This document shows, piece after piece, positions 1 to 8,582 of a stretch of DNA of 64,000 bases. The stretch is from assembly GCF_017916455.1 (NCBI RefSeq), contig NZ_JAFMSY010000001.1, positions 1,843,977 through 1,907,976 on the forward strand, in the 5' to 3' direction. The translations under genes and the position numbers were made by a program. The stretch is from Nocardioides xinjiangensis (GTDB lineage Bacteria; Actinomycetota; Actinomycetes; Propionibacteriales; Nocardioidaceae). The notes below the pieces were generated by a model. That model ran no database searches, was not told where the DNA came from, and saw nothing but the letters and a program-made list of their open reading frames with translations. The stretch's first letter is position 1. Every line of letters starts with the position of its first letter.

Positions 1-1
1 C

Positions 2-679
2 GACTGCGGTCGCTGCGACAACTGCGGCGGCCTGACCCTCTCGACCTCCGTGAGCGAGGCGGCCGTCGCCGAGGCCGGCGAGCGCCTGTCGCGCCCGGGC
101 GTCGTCCTGGAGCCGCGCCGCATGTGGCCGACCGCCCTCGCGAACCTCGGCCTCGACCTCAAGGGCAAGATCGCCGAGGGTGCCGAGCCGGGCCGAACCA
201 TCGCCCGCCTCACCGACCTCGGGCACGGCCAGGCGCTGCGCGCCCTCTTCCGCGAGGACACGCCCGACGGGCCGGTTCCGCCTAGCCTGGCCCGGGCCGT
301 GATGGACGTGATGAAGGACTGGTCGTCGGAGTGGACGTCGCGCCCCGACGCCATCGTCGTCGTCGAGTCGGCCACCCGACCCACCCTGACCCGCGACCTC
401 GCCGACGGCCTCGCCCGCGTGATGCAGGTTCCCGTCGTGGGCACGTGGTCGATCCGCGACGGCTCCGTGCCGCCGCGCGCCGGACAGTCCAACTCCGCGC
501 AGCGCGTGGCCGCCGTACGTCGCCGCGGTGGCCTCGACGCCGACATCCCGCCCGGCGCGACCGTCCTCCTCGTCGACGACCAGGTGGCCACCGGCTGGAC
601 CCTCACCGTCGCCGCCACCGCGATCCGCGCCGCCGGCGCGAGCGCCGTGCTGCCCCTCGCCCTCGCGACCCAGGGCTGA
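2..679 (+). CDS. recQ: ATP-dependent DNA helicase RecQ, C-terminal part (cut by window edge)
   Basis: The frame is open from base 2, so the gene starts before the window and only about 225 residues are visible. The first visible residues contain CGRCDNC, the cysteine cluster that ends the zinc-binding region of RecQ helicases. The rest is a phosphoribosyltransferase-like domain, with VLLVDDQVATGWT near the end resembling the PRPP-binding loop (hydrophobic strand, two acids, TG). Actinobacterial RecQ proteins often carry such a tail in place of the HRDC domain. The role is 3'-5' unwinding in DNA repair. What the tail binds is not known. The helicase core lies outside the window, so the name rests on the cysteine cluster and the tail. 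Confidence 0.85.
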   Translation, partial: DCGRCDNCGGLTLSTSVSEAAVAEAGERLSRPGVVLEPRRMWPTALANLGLDLKGKIAEGAEPGRTIARLTDLGHGQALRALFREDTPDGPVPPSLARAVMDVMKDWSSEWTSRPDAIVVVESATRPTLTRDLADGLARVMQVPVVGTWSIRDGSVPPRAGQSNSAQRVAAVRRRGGLDADIPPGATVLLVDDQVATGWTLTVAATAIRAAGASAVLPLALATQG

Positions 680-760
680 CCCGGCTCGCCTCGGTCCGCC
701 TGCCGGCCGCGCCCGCTCGCCGCGCCGCTTCCGGCGGGCCGCCTCTCGCTCGCCGCCGCT

Positions 761-1026
761 GCGTCATACGAACCCGCACCCATAGGCGCCGGAACGTATG
801 ACGCAGGCCACGCCGCAGCTCGAGCGTCATGCGAACCGGCACCTATAGCGTCCGCTCCGTATGACGCAGGGCCCGCGGGTGCCGTCCGCGCCGGCCACCG
901 CCGACCTGAGCGTCATACGAACCTGCACCTATAGCCGTCGGAACGTATGACGGACGCGCCGCCCGCGCCGGCAGCTCGAGCGTCATGCGAACCCGCACCC
1001 ATAGCGTCCGCTTCGTATGACGCAGG
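761..1026. repeat. Array of four palindromic repeat units, about 46 bp each
   Basis: Units lie at 761-806, 824-870, 910-953 and 980-1026. Each opens with GCGTCATACGAA (or GCGTCATGCGAA) and closes with its complement, as in TTCGTATGACGC, around a conserved centre reading CACCYATAGC. Spacers are short and unrelated. The array fills the gap between the convergent recQ and MFS genes (680-1148). I see no gene in it. Confidence 0.85.
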
Positions 1027-1096
1027 CGCCCGCCCGACGCAGGCGCCCCCCGACGCGGACGCCCGCGCGCGGCAACAGACCGCTCGGAACGACAGC

Positions 1097-1123
1097 GGCC
1101 CGCCCTCGAGAGGAGGGCGGGCC
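1097..1123 (-). terminator. Stem-loop after the MFS gene
   Basis: An 11-bp perfect stem (GGCCCGCCCTC at 1097-1107 with its complement at 1113-1123) and a 5-base loop lie 26 bases past the stop codon of the leftward MFS gene. There is no T-run, as is common for actinobacterial terminators. Confidence 0.6.
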
Positions 1124-1148
1124 GGGAGTCGTCGTACGACGTCGGGCT

Positions 1149-2723
1149 TCAGTGGCCCATCATGGCGGTCGGGTCGACCGGGGCGACCTTCTTGCGGGGC
1201 AGGAACGCCGCCGGGATCAGGCAGCAGGCCACGAGCACCGTCGCCACGATGAAGACCGTCGCGAAGGCGTCGGCCATGTCGCTGGTGACCAGCTGCTCGA
1301 GGTTGCCGAGCTGGTCGGGGGAGATGCCGAAGCGCTCGATGACCGCGGCGACCTGCGACTGGTCGTCGCCGGCCTCGGCCAGCGCGGCACCGGCGGCCGC
1401 GAACTTCGAGTCCTTCAGCTCGTTCGTGAGGATCACCGAGAAGAGCGCGGTGCCGATCGAGGCCGCCACCTGCTGGGTGATGTTGAGCAGCGTCGAGCCG
1501 CGGGCCACGTTGTGCGCGGTCAGCGTCGCGAGCGCGGCGGTCATGATCGGCATCATCGTGCCGCCCATGCCGAGGCCCATGATGAAGAGCGCGCCGAGGA
1601 TGTACCAGTACGACGTGTCCGCGCCGATCTGGGTGAACATCGCCATGCCGACGGTGATCACGGTGATGCCGACGAGCACGATCTTCCCGGGGCCGATCTT
1701 GTCGGCGAGGATGCCGGCGATCGGCATGGTGATCATCGCGCCGACGCCCTGCGGGGCCAGCAGCCAGCCGGTGAACAGGGTGCCCTCGCCGCGGACCTGG
1801 ATGAAGTAGAGCGGGAACAGCAGCGACGCGCCGAAGAACGCGATGGCGAACAGCGTCATCGCGATGACCGCGACGGTGAGGTTCTTGTTGGAGAACAGGC
1901 GCAGCTCGACGAGCGGGTGGATGTTCTTGCGGTTGAGCGCCCACGGGACGAACGCGGCGATGAGCGCGAGGCCGAGGACCATCGGGACGAGGACGCGGGC
2001 GGCCATCGCGGTGCCCTCCTCGGGGATGGAGCTGACGCCGTAGAGGAACGCCGCCAGGCCCGGGGAGAGCAGGATCATGCCCAGCCAGTCGAAGGTCTCC
2101 GACGGCTCGACCTCGTCCTTGGGCAGGACGACCCAGGCATAGGCGATCGCGGCGATGCCGATGGGCAGGTTGATCAGGAAGATCCAGTGCCACGAGGCGC
2201 TCTCGATGAGCGCGCCGCCGATGATCGGGCCGAAGATCGGGCCGAGGAGCATCGGGATGCCCAGCACAGCCATCACGCGACCGACCCGCTCCGGACCGGC
2301 GGCGCGGGTGAGGATCGTCATGCCGAGCGGCATGAGCATGCCGCCGCCGAGGCCCTGGAGGACGCGGAACAGGACCAGCAGCTCCAGCGAGGTCGCCGCG
2401 GCGCACAGCACGGAGCCGGCGGTGAACAGGGCGACGGCCAGCAGGTAGAGGCGCTTGGTGCCGAAGCGGTCGGCGGCCCAGCCGGTCAGCGGGATCACGC
2501 TGGCCAGGGCCAGGGTGTAGCCGGTCATCGTCCACGCGACCTCTGCGGCGGTGGCGTCGAACTCCTCCTGGAAGGTGTTGAGCGCGACGCTGACGACGGT
2601 GATGTCGAGGATCGACATGATGGCGCCGAGGACGACCACGCCGGCGACCATGAGGACGCCCCTGTCGAGCTTGTCGGATGGCTCCGGCTGGATCTCACCG
2701 GGCTGGATCTGGGTGTCAGTCAC
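1149..2723 (-). CDS. DHA2-family MFS drug efflux transporter
   Basis: The 524-residue protein has about 14 hydrophobic segments, the size and topology of EmrB/QacA-type proton-driven exporters. Visible signatures are LDITVVSVAL in helix 1 (about residues 39-48), the motif A loop GWAADRFGTK (81-90) and the antiporter motif C region GPIFGPIIGG (161-170). It should sit in the inner membrane and export toxic organic compounds; the substrate cannot be told. The GTG start is favoured because TAGCCT at 2730-2735 (minus strand) lies 6 bases before it, implying a leaderless message. No regulator gene is adjacent. Confidence 0.9.
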   Translation of the reverse strand: MTDTQIQPGEIQPEPSDKLDRGVLMVAGVVVLGAIMSILDITVVSVALNTFQEEFDATAAEVAWTMTGYTLALASVIPLTGWAADRFGTKRLYLLAVALFTAGSVLCAAATSLELLVLFRVLQGLGGGMLMPLGMTILTRAAGPERVGRVMAVLGIPMLLGPIFGPIIGGALIESASWHWIFLINLPIGIAAIAYAWVVLPKDEVEPSETFDWLGMILLSPGLAAFLYGVSSIPEEGTAMAARVLVPMVLGLALIAAFVPWALNRKNIHPLVELRLFSNKNLTVAVIAMTLFAIAFFGASLLFPLYFIQVRGEGTLFTGWLLAPQGVGAMITMPIAGILADKIGPGKIVLVGITVITVGMAMFTQIGADTSYWYILGALFIMGLGMGGTMMPIMTAALATLTAHNVARGSTLLNITQQVAASIGTALFSVILTNELKDSKFAAAGAALAEAGDDQSQVAAVIERFGISPDQLGNLEQLVTSDMADAFATVFIVATVLVACCLIPAAFLPRKKVAPVDPTAMMGH

Positions 2724-3051
2724 CCGGAAAGGCTATTGGTTGCATCCGACAACGACCCAATTGTTTTTGCGGTGTGCTGGGTCACGTCGAGGCCGTGCGC
2801 GAGGACCCGCCCAGGACCCGCCCGGGCCCGGCCCAGCCTCGGGCGAGCGTCGACGAGACGCACCCGGTACGCCGTCGCGCATCGCCCCTGGACCGGCGCG
2901 GCGCCGCCGGCCCCCGCGCCGGAAGGTTCGAGGCCAGGCGCTCGTCGCGCCGGGCCGCCCACGCCGAGGACGCTCGCCCGGAGCTCTCGGAACTCCGTGT
3001 CGGTGCGAGGCGTTAGCGTCCCTGTTAGCCGTCCTGCCGAGAGGTGCCTGC
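2724..3051. other. Intergenic region between divergent MFS and helicase genes
   Basis: This 328-base gap holds the MFS -10 box at its left end and, at 3012-3030, two direct copies of GTTAGC 14 bases apart just before the helicase gene. I see no gene, RNA or strong palindrome in the rest. Confidence 0.5.
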
Positions 3052-5754
3052 ATGAGCGTCGTCCCGGTCACCGGTCCTGCCCGGCTGCTGGTGGGCCAGC
3101 CGCCCCGCGACGGCTCCGTGGAGTTCACCGACGACCGCCGCACGATCGTCATGCCGATCCGGGGGGCGCTCCCGGTCCTGGGCAAGGTGCGCGACCGCCC
3201 CGACGTGCACCCGTCGGTCGCCATGCTGGCGGGCGCCGCGCTGATGGGGCTGCAGCTCGTCGCCTCGGGCCGGTTCGCACCCGACGCCGAGGGGCGGCAC
3301 TGGCAGGTCGCGGGGCTCGACGCCGACGACGAGCGCCGCATCGCCGAGCTGGCGCGCGCCCGGGCGTGGGACGGCTTCGACGAGGCGACCGCCGAGGGCA
3401 TGGTGCGCGGGCTGCTCGACGCCGTGGTCGACACCATGCCGCGCACCTCCCCGGGGCGGTCGCGGCACCGCGCGCCGGCTCCGGTGGGCGGGGCCCCCGA
3501 GCCGCGCAGCCCCGACGACTTCAGCGACGAGCTCCGCCAGCGCATCGCCCGGATCCGGGCGCGCGGCCGCGACGACCGGCCGCACCTGGTGTCGATCTCG
3601 TTCCGGATCGAGGCCGACGAGGAGGAGCTCGTCGCCGGCGCGGTGCGCCTGGTGCTGCAGGTGCACGCGGTCGACAACGCCGCCCACGTCGCCGACGCGT
3701 CCGAGCTGTGGGCCGACTCCGGGCCCGACGCCGCGCACGGCTTCGGTGACCGCGCGCGCACCCACGCCGCGATCGCGCTGCGCTCGGCGGCCGACGCCTG
3801 GCCGGTCCTCGACCGGCTGCTCGACCTGCGCGTGCCCGACGAGATCACCCTCGACAGCGACGAGATCCTCTCGCTCCTCGACGGCGGCGCCGCTGCGCTC
3901 ACCGAGTCCGGGCACCCGGTGATGTGGCCGAAGTACCTCGACCGCGAGGTCACCCACCGCGTCGAGCTGGGCCGGCGGACGGCGTCGTCGCCCCGGGAGG
4001 AGATGCTGCAGGACGGGCTGTTCGGGCCGCAGGCGCTCTTCGGGTTCGAGTGGCAGCTCTCGCTGCACGGCGAGGAGCTCACCCAGGAGGAGATGGATGA
4101 GCTGGCCCGCACGACCAGCCCGATCATCAAGCTCCGCGACAATTGGGTCGCCGTCGACTCGGCGGTGATCAAGCGTGCCCGCAAGCGGCTGATCCGCACG
4201 GTCACGCCGGTGCAGGCCCTCGCCGCGACCCTCACCGGCGTGGTGGACGTCGAGGACGCGCCCTACAAGGCCGTCGTCGGCGCCAGCCTGCTGAAGGTGC
4301 GCGACCGCGTCCGCGACGCCGGCTCGGGAGCGCTCGTCGAGGTGCCGGCCGCCCTGCAGGCCGACCTGCGCGACTACCAGCGCCGCGGGCTCTCCTGGCT
4401 CGCCGAGCTCACCTCGCTCGGGCTCGGCGGCTGCCTCGCCGACGACATGGGCCTCGGCAAGACCATCACGGTGATCGCGCTGCACCTCCATCGCGCGGCA
4501 GCCGGGGCCGGCGGGCCCACGCTGGTGGTCTGCCCGGCGTCGCTGCTCGGCAACTGGGAGGCGGAGATCCGCCGGTTCGCACCGGGGGTCGACGTACGCC
4601 GCCACCACGGGAGCGCCCGGGACCTCGACGGCGTGAGCGGCGGGTTCGTGCTCACCACCTACGGCACGATGCGCAACGACGCGGCGCTGCTGGCCGAGGT
4701 GCCGTGGGAGCTCGTCGTCGCCGACGAGGCGCAGCACATCAAGAACTCGCGGTCGGCCGCGGCCCGGGCGCTGCGCACGATCCCCGGCACGGCGCGCGTC
4801 GCGCTCACCGGCACCCCCGTCGAGAACGACCTCACCGAGCTCTGGTCGATCCTCGACTGGGCGATCCCCGGCCTGCTCGGCAGCCGCAACGCCTTCCGCA
4901 AGGTGTGGGCCGGGCCGATCGAGTCGGGGCTCGAGCCGACGAAGGCGCGCCAGTTCGCCGACCTCATCGGCCCCTTCCTGCTGCGACGGCGCAAGTCCGA
5001 CCCCGGCGTCGCGCCGGAGCTGCCGCCCAAGACCGAGACCGACCACGTCCTCGGCCTGACCCGCGAGCAGGCGGTCCTCTACGAGACGCTCGTGCGGGAC
5101 TCAATGCGCCGCATCGAGGAGGCCGACGAGGAGACCCGCCGCGGCCTGGTGCTCAAGCTGCTGACCGGGCTCAAGCAGATCTGCAACCACCCCGCTCACT
5201 TCCTGCGCCAGCCGGCGCCCAAGCTGCGCGGACGCTCGGAGAAGCTCGAGCTGCTCGACGAGCTGGTCGGCACCGTCATGGCCGAGGACGGCGCGGTCCT
5301 CGTCTTCACCCAGTACGTCGCGATGGCCGACCTGCTCGTCCGGCACCTCGCCGCGGCCGGCGTGCCGCACCAGCTGCTCCACGGCGGGACGCCGGTGCGC
5401 CAGCGCGACGCGATGGTGGCCCGCTTCCAGGCGGGCGACGTCCCGGTGTTCCTGCTCTCGCTCAAGGCCGGCGGCACGGGGCTGAACCTCACGCGGGCCG
5501 ACCACGTCATCCACTTCGACCGCTGGTGGAACCCCGCCGTCGAGGACCAGGCCACCGACCGCGCCCACCGCATCGGCCAGACCCGGCCGGTGCAGGTGCA
5601 CCGCTTCGTCACCCAGGGCACGATCGAGGAGCGCATCGCCGAGCTGCTCGCCCGCAAGCGCTCGCTCGCCGACGCGGTGCTGTCCACGGGCGAGGCGGCG
5701 TTCACCGAGCTGTCGGACGACGAGCTGCGCGACCTCGTGGAGCTGCGACGGTGA
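3052..5754 (+). CDS. SNF2-family DEAD/DEAH-box helicase
   Basis: The 900-residue protein has a long N-terminal region and a C-terminal SNF2 ATPase. Motif I is DDMGLGKT at about 464-471, motif II is DEAQ at 558-561, and motif VI is QATDRAHRIGQ near 835. The family translocates on duplex DNA with ATP and remodels protein-DNA complexes; the bacterial role is poorly defined. ATG at 3052 is chosen because it follows GAGAGG and begins the first plausible N-terminus. The frame is open further upstream without coding character. The stop overlaps the start of the SWIM protein by four bases (GTGA), so the two are translationally coupled and probably act together. Confidence 0.9.
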   Translation: MSVVPVTGPARLLVGQPPRDGSVEFTDDRRTIVMPIRGALPVLGKVRDRPDVHPSVAMLAGAALMGLQLVASGRFAPDAEGRHWQVAGLDADDERRIAELARARAWDGFDEATAEGMVRGLLDAVVDTMPRTSPGRSRHRAPAPVGGAPEPRSPDDFSDELRQRIARIRARGRDDRPHLVSISFRIEADEEELVAGAVRLVLQVHAVDNAAHVADASELWADSGPDAAHGFGDRARTHAAIALRSAADAWPVLDRLLDLRVPDEITLDSDEILSLLDGGAAALTESGHPVMWPKYLDREVTHRVELGRRTASSPREEMLQDGLFGPQALFGFEWQLSLHGEELTQEEMDELARTTSPIIKLRDNWVAVDSAVIKRARKRLIRTVTPVQALAATLTGVVDVEDAPYKAVVGASLLKVRDRVRDAGSGALVEVPAALQADLRDYQRRGLSWLAELTSLGLGGCLADDMGLGKTITVIALHLHRAAAGAGGPTLVVCPASLLGNWEAEIRRFAPGVDVRRHHGSARDLDGVSGGFVLTTYGTMRNDAALLAEVPWELVVADEAQHIKNSRSAAARALRTIPGTARVALTGTPVENDLTELWSILDWAIPGLLGSRNAFRKVWAGPIESGLEPTKARQFADLIGPFLLRRRKSDPGVAPELPPKTETDHVLGLTREQAVLYETLVRDSMRRIEEADEETRRGLVLKLLTGLKQICNHPAHFLRQPAPKLRGRSEKLELLDELVGTVMAEDGAVLVFTQYVAMADLLVRHLAAAGVPHQLLHGGTPVRQRDAMVARFQAGDVPVFLLSLKAGGTGLNLTRADHVIHFDRWWNPAVEDQATDRAHRIGQTRPVQVHRFVTQGTIEERIAELLARKRSLADAVLSTGEAAFTELSDDELRDLVELRR

Positions 5755-6458
5755 GCGCGTCGCCGAGGCCGGTCACCACCCACCCGCGGCTGCCCGCCCG
5801 CCGCGGTGGCGGCGCCGGCACGTGGTGGAGCAAGGCGGTGCTGCGGGCGGTCGAGGAGGCCGCCTTCAGCGTCGCCGACCTCCGCCGCGGTCGTACGCTC
5901 GCCCGCGCGGGCGCGGTCGGCTCGATCACCGTGTCCGAGGGCGGCGCCCTCGCGGCGGTCACCGACGGGCAGGACGCCTGGACCGTCGAGGTCACCGTCC
6001 CGGTGCTCGACGACGGGGACGCCGCGGCGTTCGTGGAGCTCGTCGCCGCCGAGTCCGGCCGCATCGGCGCGCTGCTCGCGGGACAGCTGCCGCACTCGCT
6101 CGTCGAGGCGGTGGAGGAGGCCGGCGTCGAGCTGCTGCCCTACGGCGGCGAGCTGGGGTCGGCGTGCACCTGCGACGCGTGGCTCGACCCGTGCCCGCAC
6201 GCGCTGGCCGTGCTGACGCAGCTGGCGTGGCTGATCCAGGCCGACCCCTTCGTGCTCACCCACCTGCGCGGGCTGTCGCGCGACCGGGTGCTCCGCGACC
6301 TGCACGCGCTGACGTCGCCGCGCGACCCCGACCCGGGGTCGCCCGGGGACCAGCCGGCCCTCGACGACGAGGTCCTCGACGACCTCGTGGTGGCCGAGGA
6401 CGCGGCCGTCCGTGCGGCGCGGCTGCTCGGCCGGGAGCGCCCGTTCGACGCCTGGTGA
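5751..6458 (+). CDS. SWIM zinc-finger protein, partner of the SNF2 helicase
   Basis: This 235-residue protein starts at the GTG that overlaps the helicase stop codon. It carries a SWIM zinc-binding pattern, C139-x-C141 followed by C148-x-H150. The N-terminus is rich in Pro, Arg and Gly and could contact nucleic acid. SWIM proteins are predicted DNA- or protein-binding partners, and genes of this type are known to follow bacterial SNF2 helicases. The precise function is unknown. It ends 8 bases before the end of the convergent ferritin gene. Confidence 0.85.
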   Translation: MSASPRPVTTHPRLPARRGGGAGTWWSKAVLRAVEEAAFSVADLRRGRTLARAGAVGSITVSEGGALAAVTDGQDAWTVEVTVPVLDDGDAAAFVELVAAESGRIGALLAGQLPHSLVEAVEEAGVELLPYGGELGSACTCDAWLDPCPHALAVLTQLAWLIQADPFVLTHLRGLSRDRVLRDLHALTSPRDPDPGSPGDQPALDDEVLDDLVVAEDAAVRAARLLGRERPFDAW

Positions 6459-6466
6459 GCCGGCGC

Positions 6467-6979
6467 TCAGCGCGCCTCGGGGGCGGGGGCCGGGCGCGCG
6501 CCGAGCTCCTCGTCGAGGCGCAGCAGGCCGGGACCGTCCTCATTGATCATCCGCACGCGGCCGACGATCTCCTTGACCGTCGCCTCCTCCTCGATCTGCT
6601 CCTCGAGGAACCAGTTGAGCAGCGGGCGGGAGTCGAGGTCGCCCTCGGCCTCGGCGAGGCGGTAGAGCCCGCGGATGGACTCCGAGACCTTCTCCTCGTG
6701 CGCCAGGGCCGCCTCGAAGGCGTCGAGCACCGACGCGACCGGGACCTGCGGCGCCTCGACGGCGCCGATGCGCGGGTGGTTGTCGCGGTCGGCGACGTGG
6801 TCGATGAACCGGTGGGCGTGCAGCAGCTCCTCGTCGGCCTGGTGGCGGAACCACGTGGCGATGCCGGAGAGGTCCATCAGCTCAAGCTCGATCGCGAGCT
6901 GGCGGTAGACCAGCGACGCCTGGAACTCGAGCGTGATCTGCGCGTTGAAGGCCGTCTCGAGGGTGGCGCTGAGCTTCAT
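6467..6979 (-). CDS. Ferritin-like iron storage protein
   Basis: The 170-residue four-helix protein has the length of non-haem bacterial ferritins. Ferroxidase-site residues are visible: E18 in the first helix and the E51-L-L-H54 pair in the second. It should assemble into a shell in the cytoplasm, oxidise Fe(II) and store iron as mineral. The ATG is preceded by TAGGGT at 6986-6991 on the minus strand with 6 bases between, so the message is probably leaderless. No iron-box-like palindrome was recognised upstream. Dps is less likely because the E-x-x-H helix pattern is that of ferritin. Confidence 0.9.
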   Translation of the reverse strand: MKLSATLETAFNAQITLEFQASLVYRQLAIELELMDLSGIATWFRHQADEELLHAHRFIDHVADRDNHPRIGAVEAPQVPVASVLDAFEAALAHEEKVSESIRGLYRLAEAEGDLDSRPLLNWFLEEQIEEEATVKEIVGRVRMINEDGPGLLRLDEELGARPAPAPEAR

Positions 6980-7027
6980 GGCCGCACCCTAGCCGGTGCC
7001 GGTCGCGGCGGCCGCCGGGCGCAGCGC

Positions 7028-7579
7028 TCAGGCGAGACCGAGGGCGCCGTGCGCCATCTCCCGCAGCACGTCGTGCATCTGCGGGTCGGGGAGCCGGCCG
7101 CTGTGCGGCGTGGAGTTGAGCAGCCCGAAGAGCACGTGCGCCCGGGTGCGGGAGGCCTCCGGGCTGAGCGCGGGGTCGTGGCGCCGCACCTGGGTGGCCC
7201 AGACGTCGACGTACGCACGCTGGAGGGCGCGGACGCGCTCACGGGCCTGGTCGGGCAGGTTGCTCCAGTCGCGGTCCTGGACGACGATGAGCGCGCGGTG
7301 GTCGAGGGCGAACTCGATGTGCCACTCCACGAGCGCCTCGAGCGCCTCACGGGGGCTCGCGGCGCTCGCGACGCGCGAGCGGCCCTCGGCCAGGAGCGTC
7401 TCGCTGATGGTCACCAGCATCTCGGCGAGCATCGCGTCCTTGGACTCGAAGTGCTTGTAGAGCGCCGGTCCCGAGATGCCGCACGCCGAGCCGAGCTCGG
7501 CGACCGACACGCCGTGGAACCCGCGGGCGGCGAAGAGGTCCGCCGCGATGTCGAGGATCTGCTGGCGGCGGGGCGTCAC
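7028..7579 (-). CDS. TetR-family repressor of the acyl-CoA carboxylase operon (predicted)
   Basis: The 183-residue protein has a TetR N-terminus: the ILDIAADLFAARGFHGVSV helix, then GISGPALYKHFESKDAML as the DNA-reading helix. The C-terminal ligand domain is unassigned. The frame is open further upstream, but GTG at 7579 is chosen because the DNA-binding domain begins right there and TAACCT (minus strand, 7587-7592) lies 7 bases before it. That -10 box is half of an 18-base palindrome, and the same palindrome sits on the promoter of the carboxylase operon at 9775-9792. This predicts autorepression and control of that operon, probably relieved by an acyl-CoA ligand (inference). Confidence 0.88.
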   Translation of the reverse strand: MTPRRQQILDIAADLFAARGFHGVSVAELGSACGISGPALYKHFESKDAMLAEMLVTISETLLAEGRSRVASAASPREALEALVEWHIEFALDHRALIVVQDRDWSNLPDQARERVRALQRAYVDVWATQVRRHDPALSPEASRTRAHVLFGLLNSTPHSGRLPDPQMHDVLREMAHGALGLA

Positions 7580-7587
7580 GAGCTCGA

Positions 7588-7605
7588 GGTTAGTGCCTGC
7601 TAACC
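7588..7605. promoter_or_regulatory. TetR operator 1, over the tetR promoter
   Basis: GGTTAG-TGCCTG-CTAACC is a perfect inverted repeat with 6-bp arms. On the minus strand it overlaps the TAACCT -10 box of the tetR gene, so a bound repressor would block transcription. It matches operator 2 at 9775-9792 in arms and spacing. Confidence 0.8.
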
Positions 7606-7704
7606 CGTCCCGTGGCGTGCGCGGGGCCGGGAGCGCCATGCCACGCTCCGGATCCTGCCTGACGGCGAGCGGAATCACACGTACCTCCCCTGTTGCGGTG
7701 CACC

Positions 7705-7735
7705 CAGTGGGCCGCACCCCCGCGGCGGCCCACTG
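7705..7735. other. Strong stem-loop between tetR and the response regulator
   Basis: CAGTGGGCCGC (7705-7715) pairs perfectly with GCGGCCCACTG (7725-7735) around a 9-base loop. It lies upstream of both divergent promoters, so it could insulate them or terminate read-through. The rest of the 307-base gap (7580-7886) holds operator 1 and the regulator -10 box. Confidence 0.5.
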
Positions 7736-7886
7736 ATCCCTCCACGAGTCAGCGCACCTTCCCCGCTCAGGATTCTGGGTGAGGCCTCGGACAGGCGCAG
7801 TGGTGCCAGCACCACCTTCGGTCCTCGCGGCCGCGGTCGTGCCTGCTCTAGCGACGCAGGGGCGCGCGCGTGGCTACAGTGCGCGC

Positions 7887-8582
7887 ATGTCGCAGATCCG
7901 CGTCGTCCTGGCCGAGGACGGTGACCTCCTCCGCGCCGGCGTGCTCGCGCTGCTCGAGGCCTACGACGACATCGACGTGGTCGCGACCGCGACGAGCCTG
8001 CCGGAGCTGGTCGCGGCGGTGGACGAGCACCGGCCCGACGTCGTGCTCACCGACATCCGCATGCCGCCCGACTTCACCGACGAGGGCATCCGCGCGGCGG
8101 GCGAGCTGCGGCGTACGCACCCGGGCATCGGAGTGGTCGCGCTCACGCAGTACTCCGACGTGGAGTACGCCCTCGACCTGGTGCGCGACGGCAGCGACGG
8201 TCGCGGCTACCTCCTCAAGGAGCGCGTCGCCGACGTCGACGAGCTCGTGGCGGCGCTGCGTTCCGTCGCGGCGGGTGGCTCGGTGATCGACCAGATCGTG
8301 GTCGACGCGCTGATGGCCACCGGCACCAGGCGTCACGACTCGCTCCTCGACCGCCTGACGGCGCGCGAGCTCGAGGTGCTGGGCATGGTGGCGCGGGGGA
8401 TGACCAACGCCACGATCGCCGACGCGCTCGTGATCACCGACCGAGCCGTGGAGAAGCACATCGGCTCCATCCTGACCAAGCTCGACCTGCCGTCGGACGC
8501 ACCGGTGCACCGCAGGGTCGCCGCCACCTTGGTCTTCCTCAGCGAGGCAGGCGTCGGCGGCGGGGTGTCGCCGCGCCGATGA
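7887..8582 (+). CDS. Two-component response regulator, NarL/FixJ type
   Basis: The 231-residue protein has a receiver domain (acidic pair E10-D11, phosphoacceptor D56 in VVLTDIRMPP, K in YLLKERV) and a C-terminal LuxR-type helix-turn-helix beginning LTARELEVLGMVARG. It should bind DNA as a phosphorylated dimer. ATG at 7887 is chosen because TACAGT at 7875-7880 is 6 bases upstream, and because upstream in-frame sequence is not receiver-like. The stop overlaps the start of the histidine kinase gene (ATGA), so the pair is one translational unit. Target genes are unknown. It sits between tetR and the operon tetR appears to control, which may or may not be meaningful. Confidence 0.92.
   Translation: MSQIRVVLAEDGDLLRAGVLALLEAYDDIDVVATATSLPELVAAVDEHRPDVVLTDIRMPPDFTDEGIRAAGELRRTHPGIGVVALTQYSDVEYALDLVRDGSDGRGYLLKERVADVDELVAALRSVAAGGSVIDQIVVDALMATGTRRHDSLLDRLTARELEVLGMVARGMTNATIADALVITDRAVEKHIGSILTKLDLPSDAPVHRRVAATLVFLSEAGVGGGVSPRR

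Noticed and set aside
3012..3030. A third TetR operator before the helicase gene
   Set aside because: The two GTTAGC copies are direct, not inverted, and the spacing does not match the operators at 7588 and 9775.
2551..3051. N-terminal extension of the SNF2 helicase
   Set aside because: The frame is open upstream but crosses the divergent MFS promoter and start, and its composition is not protein-like before 3052.
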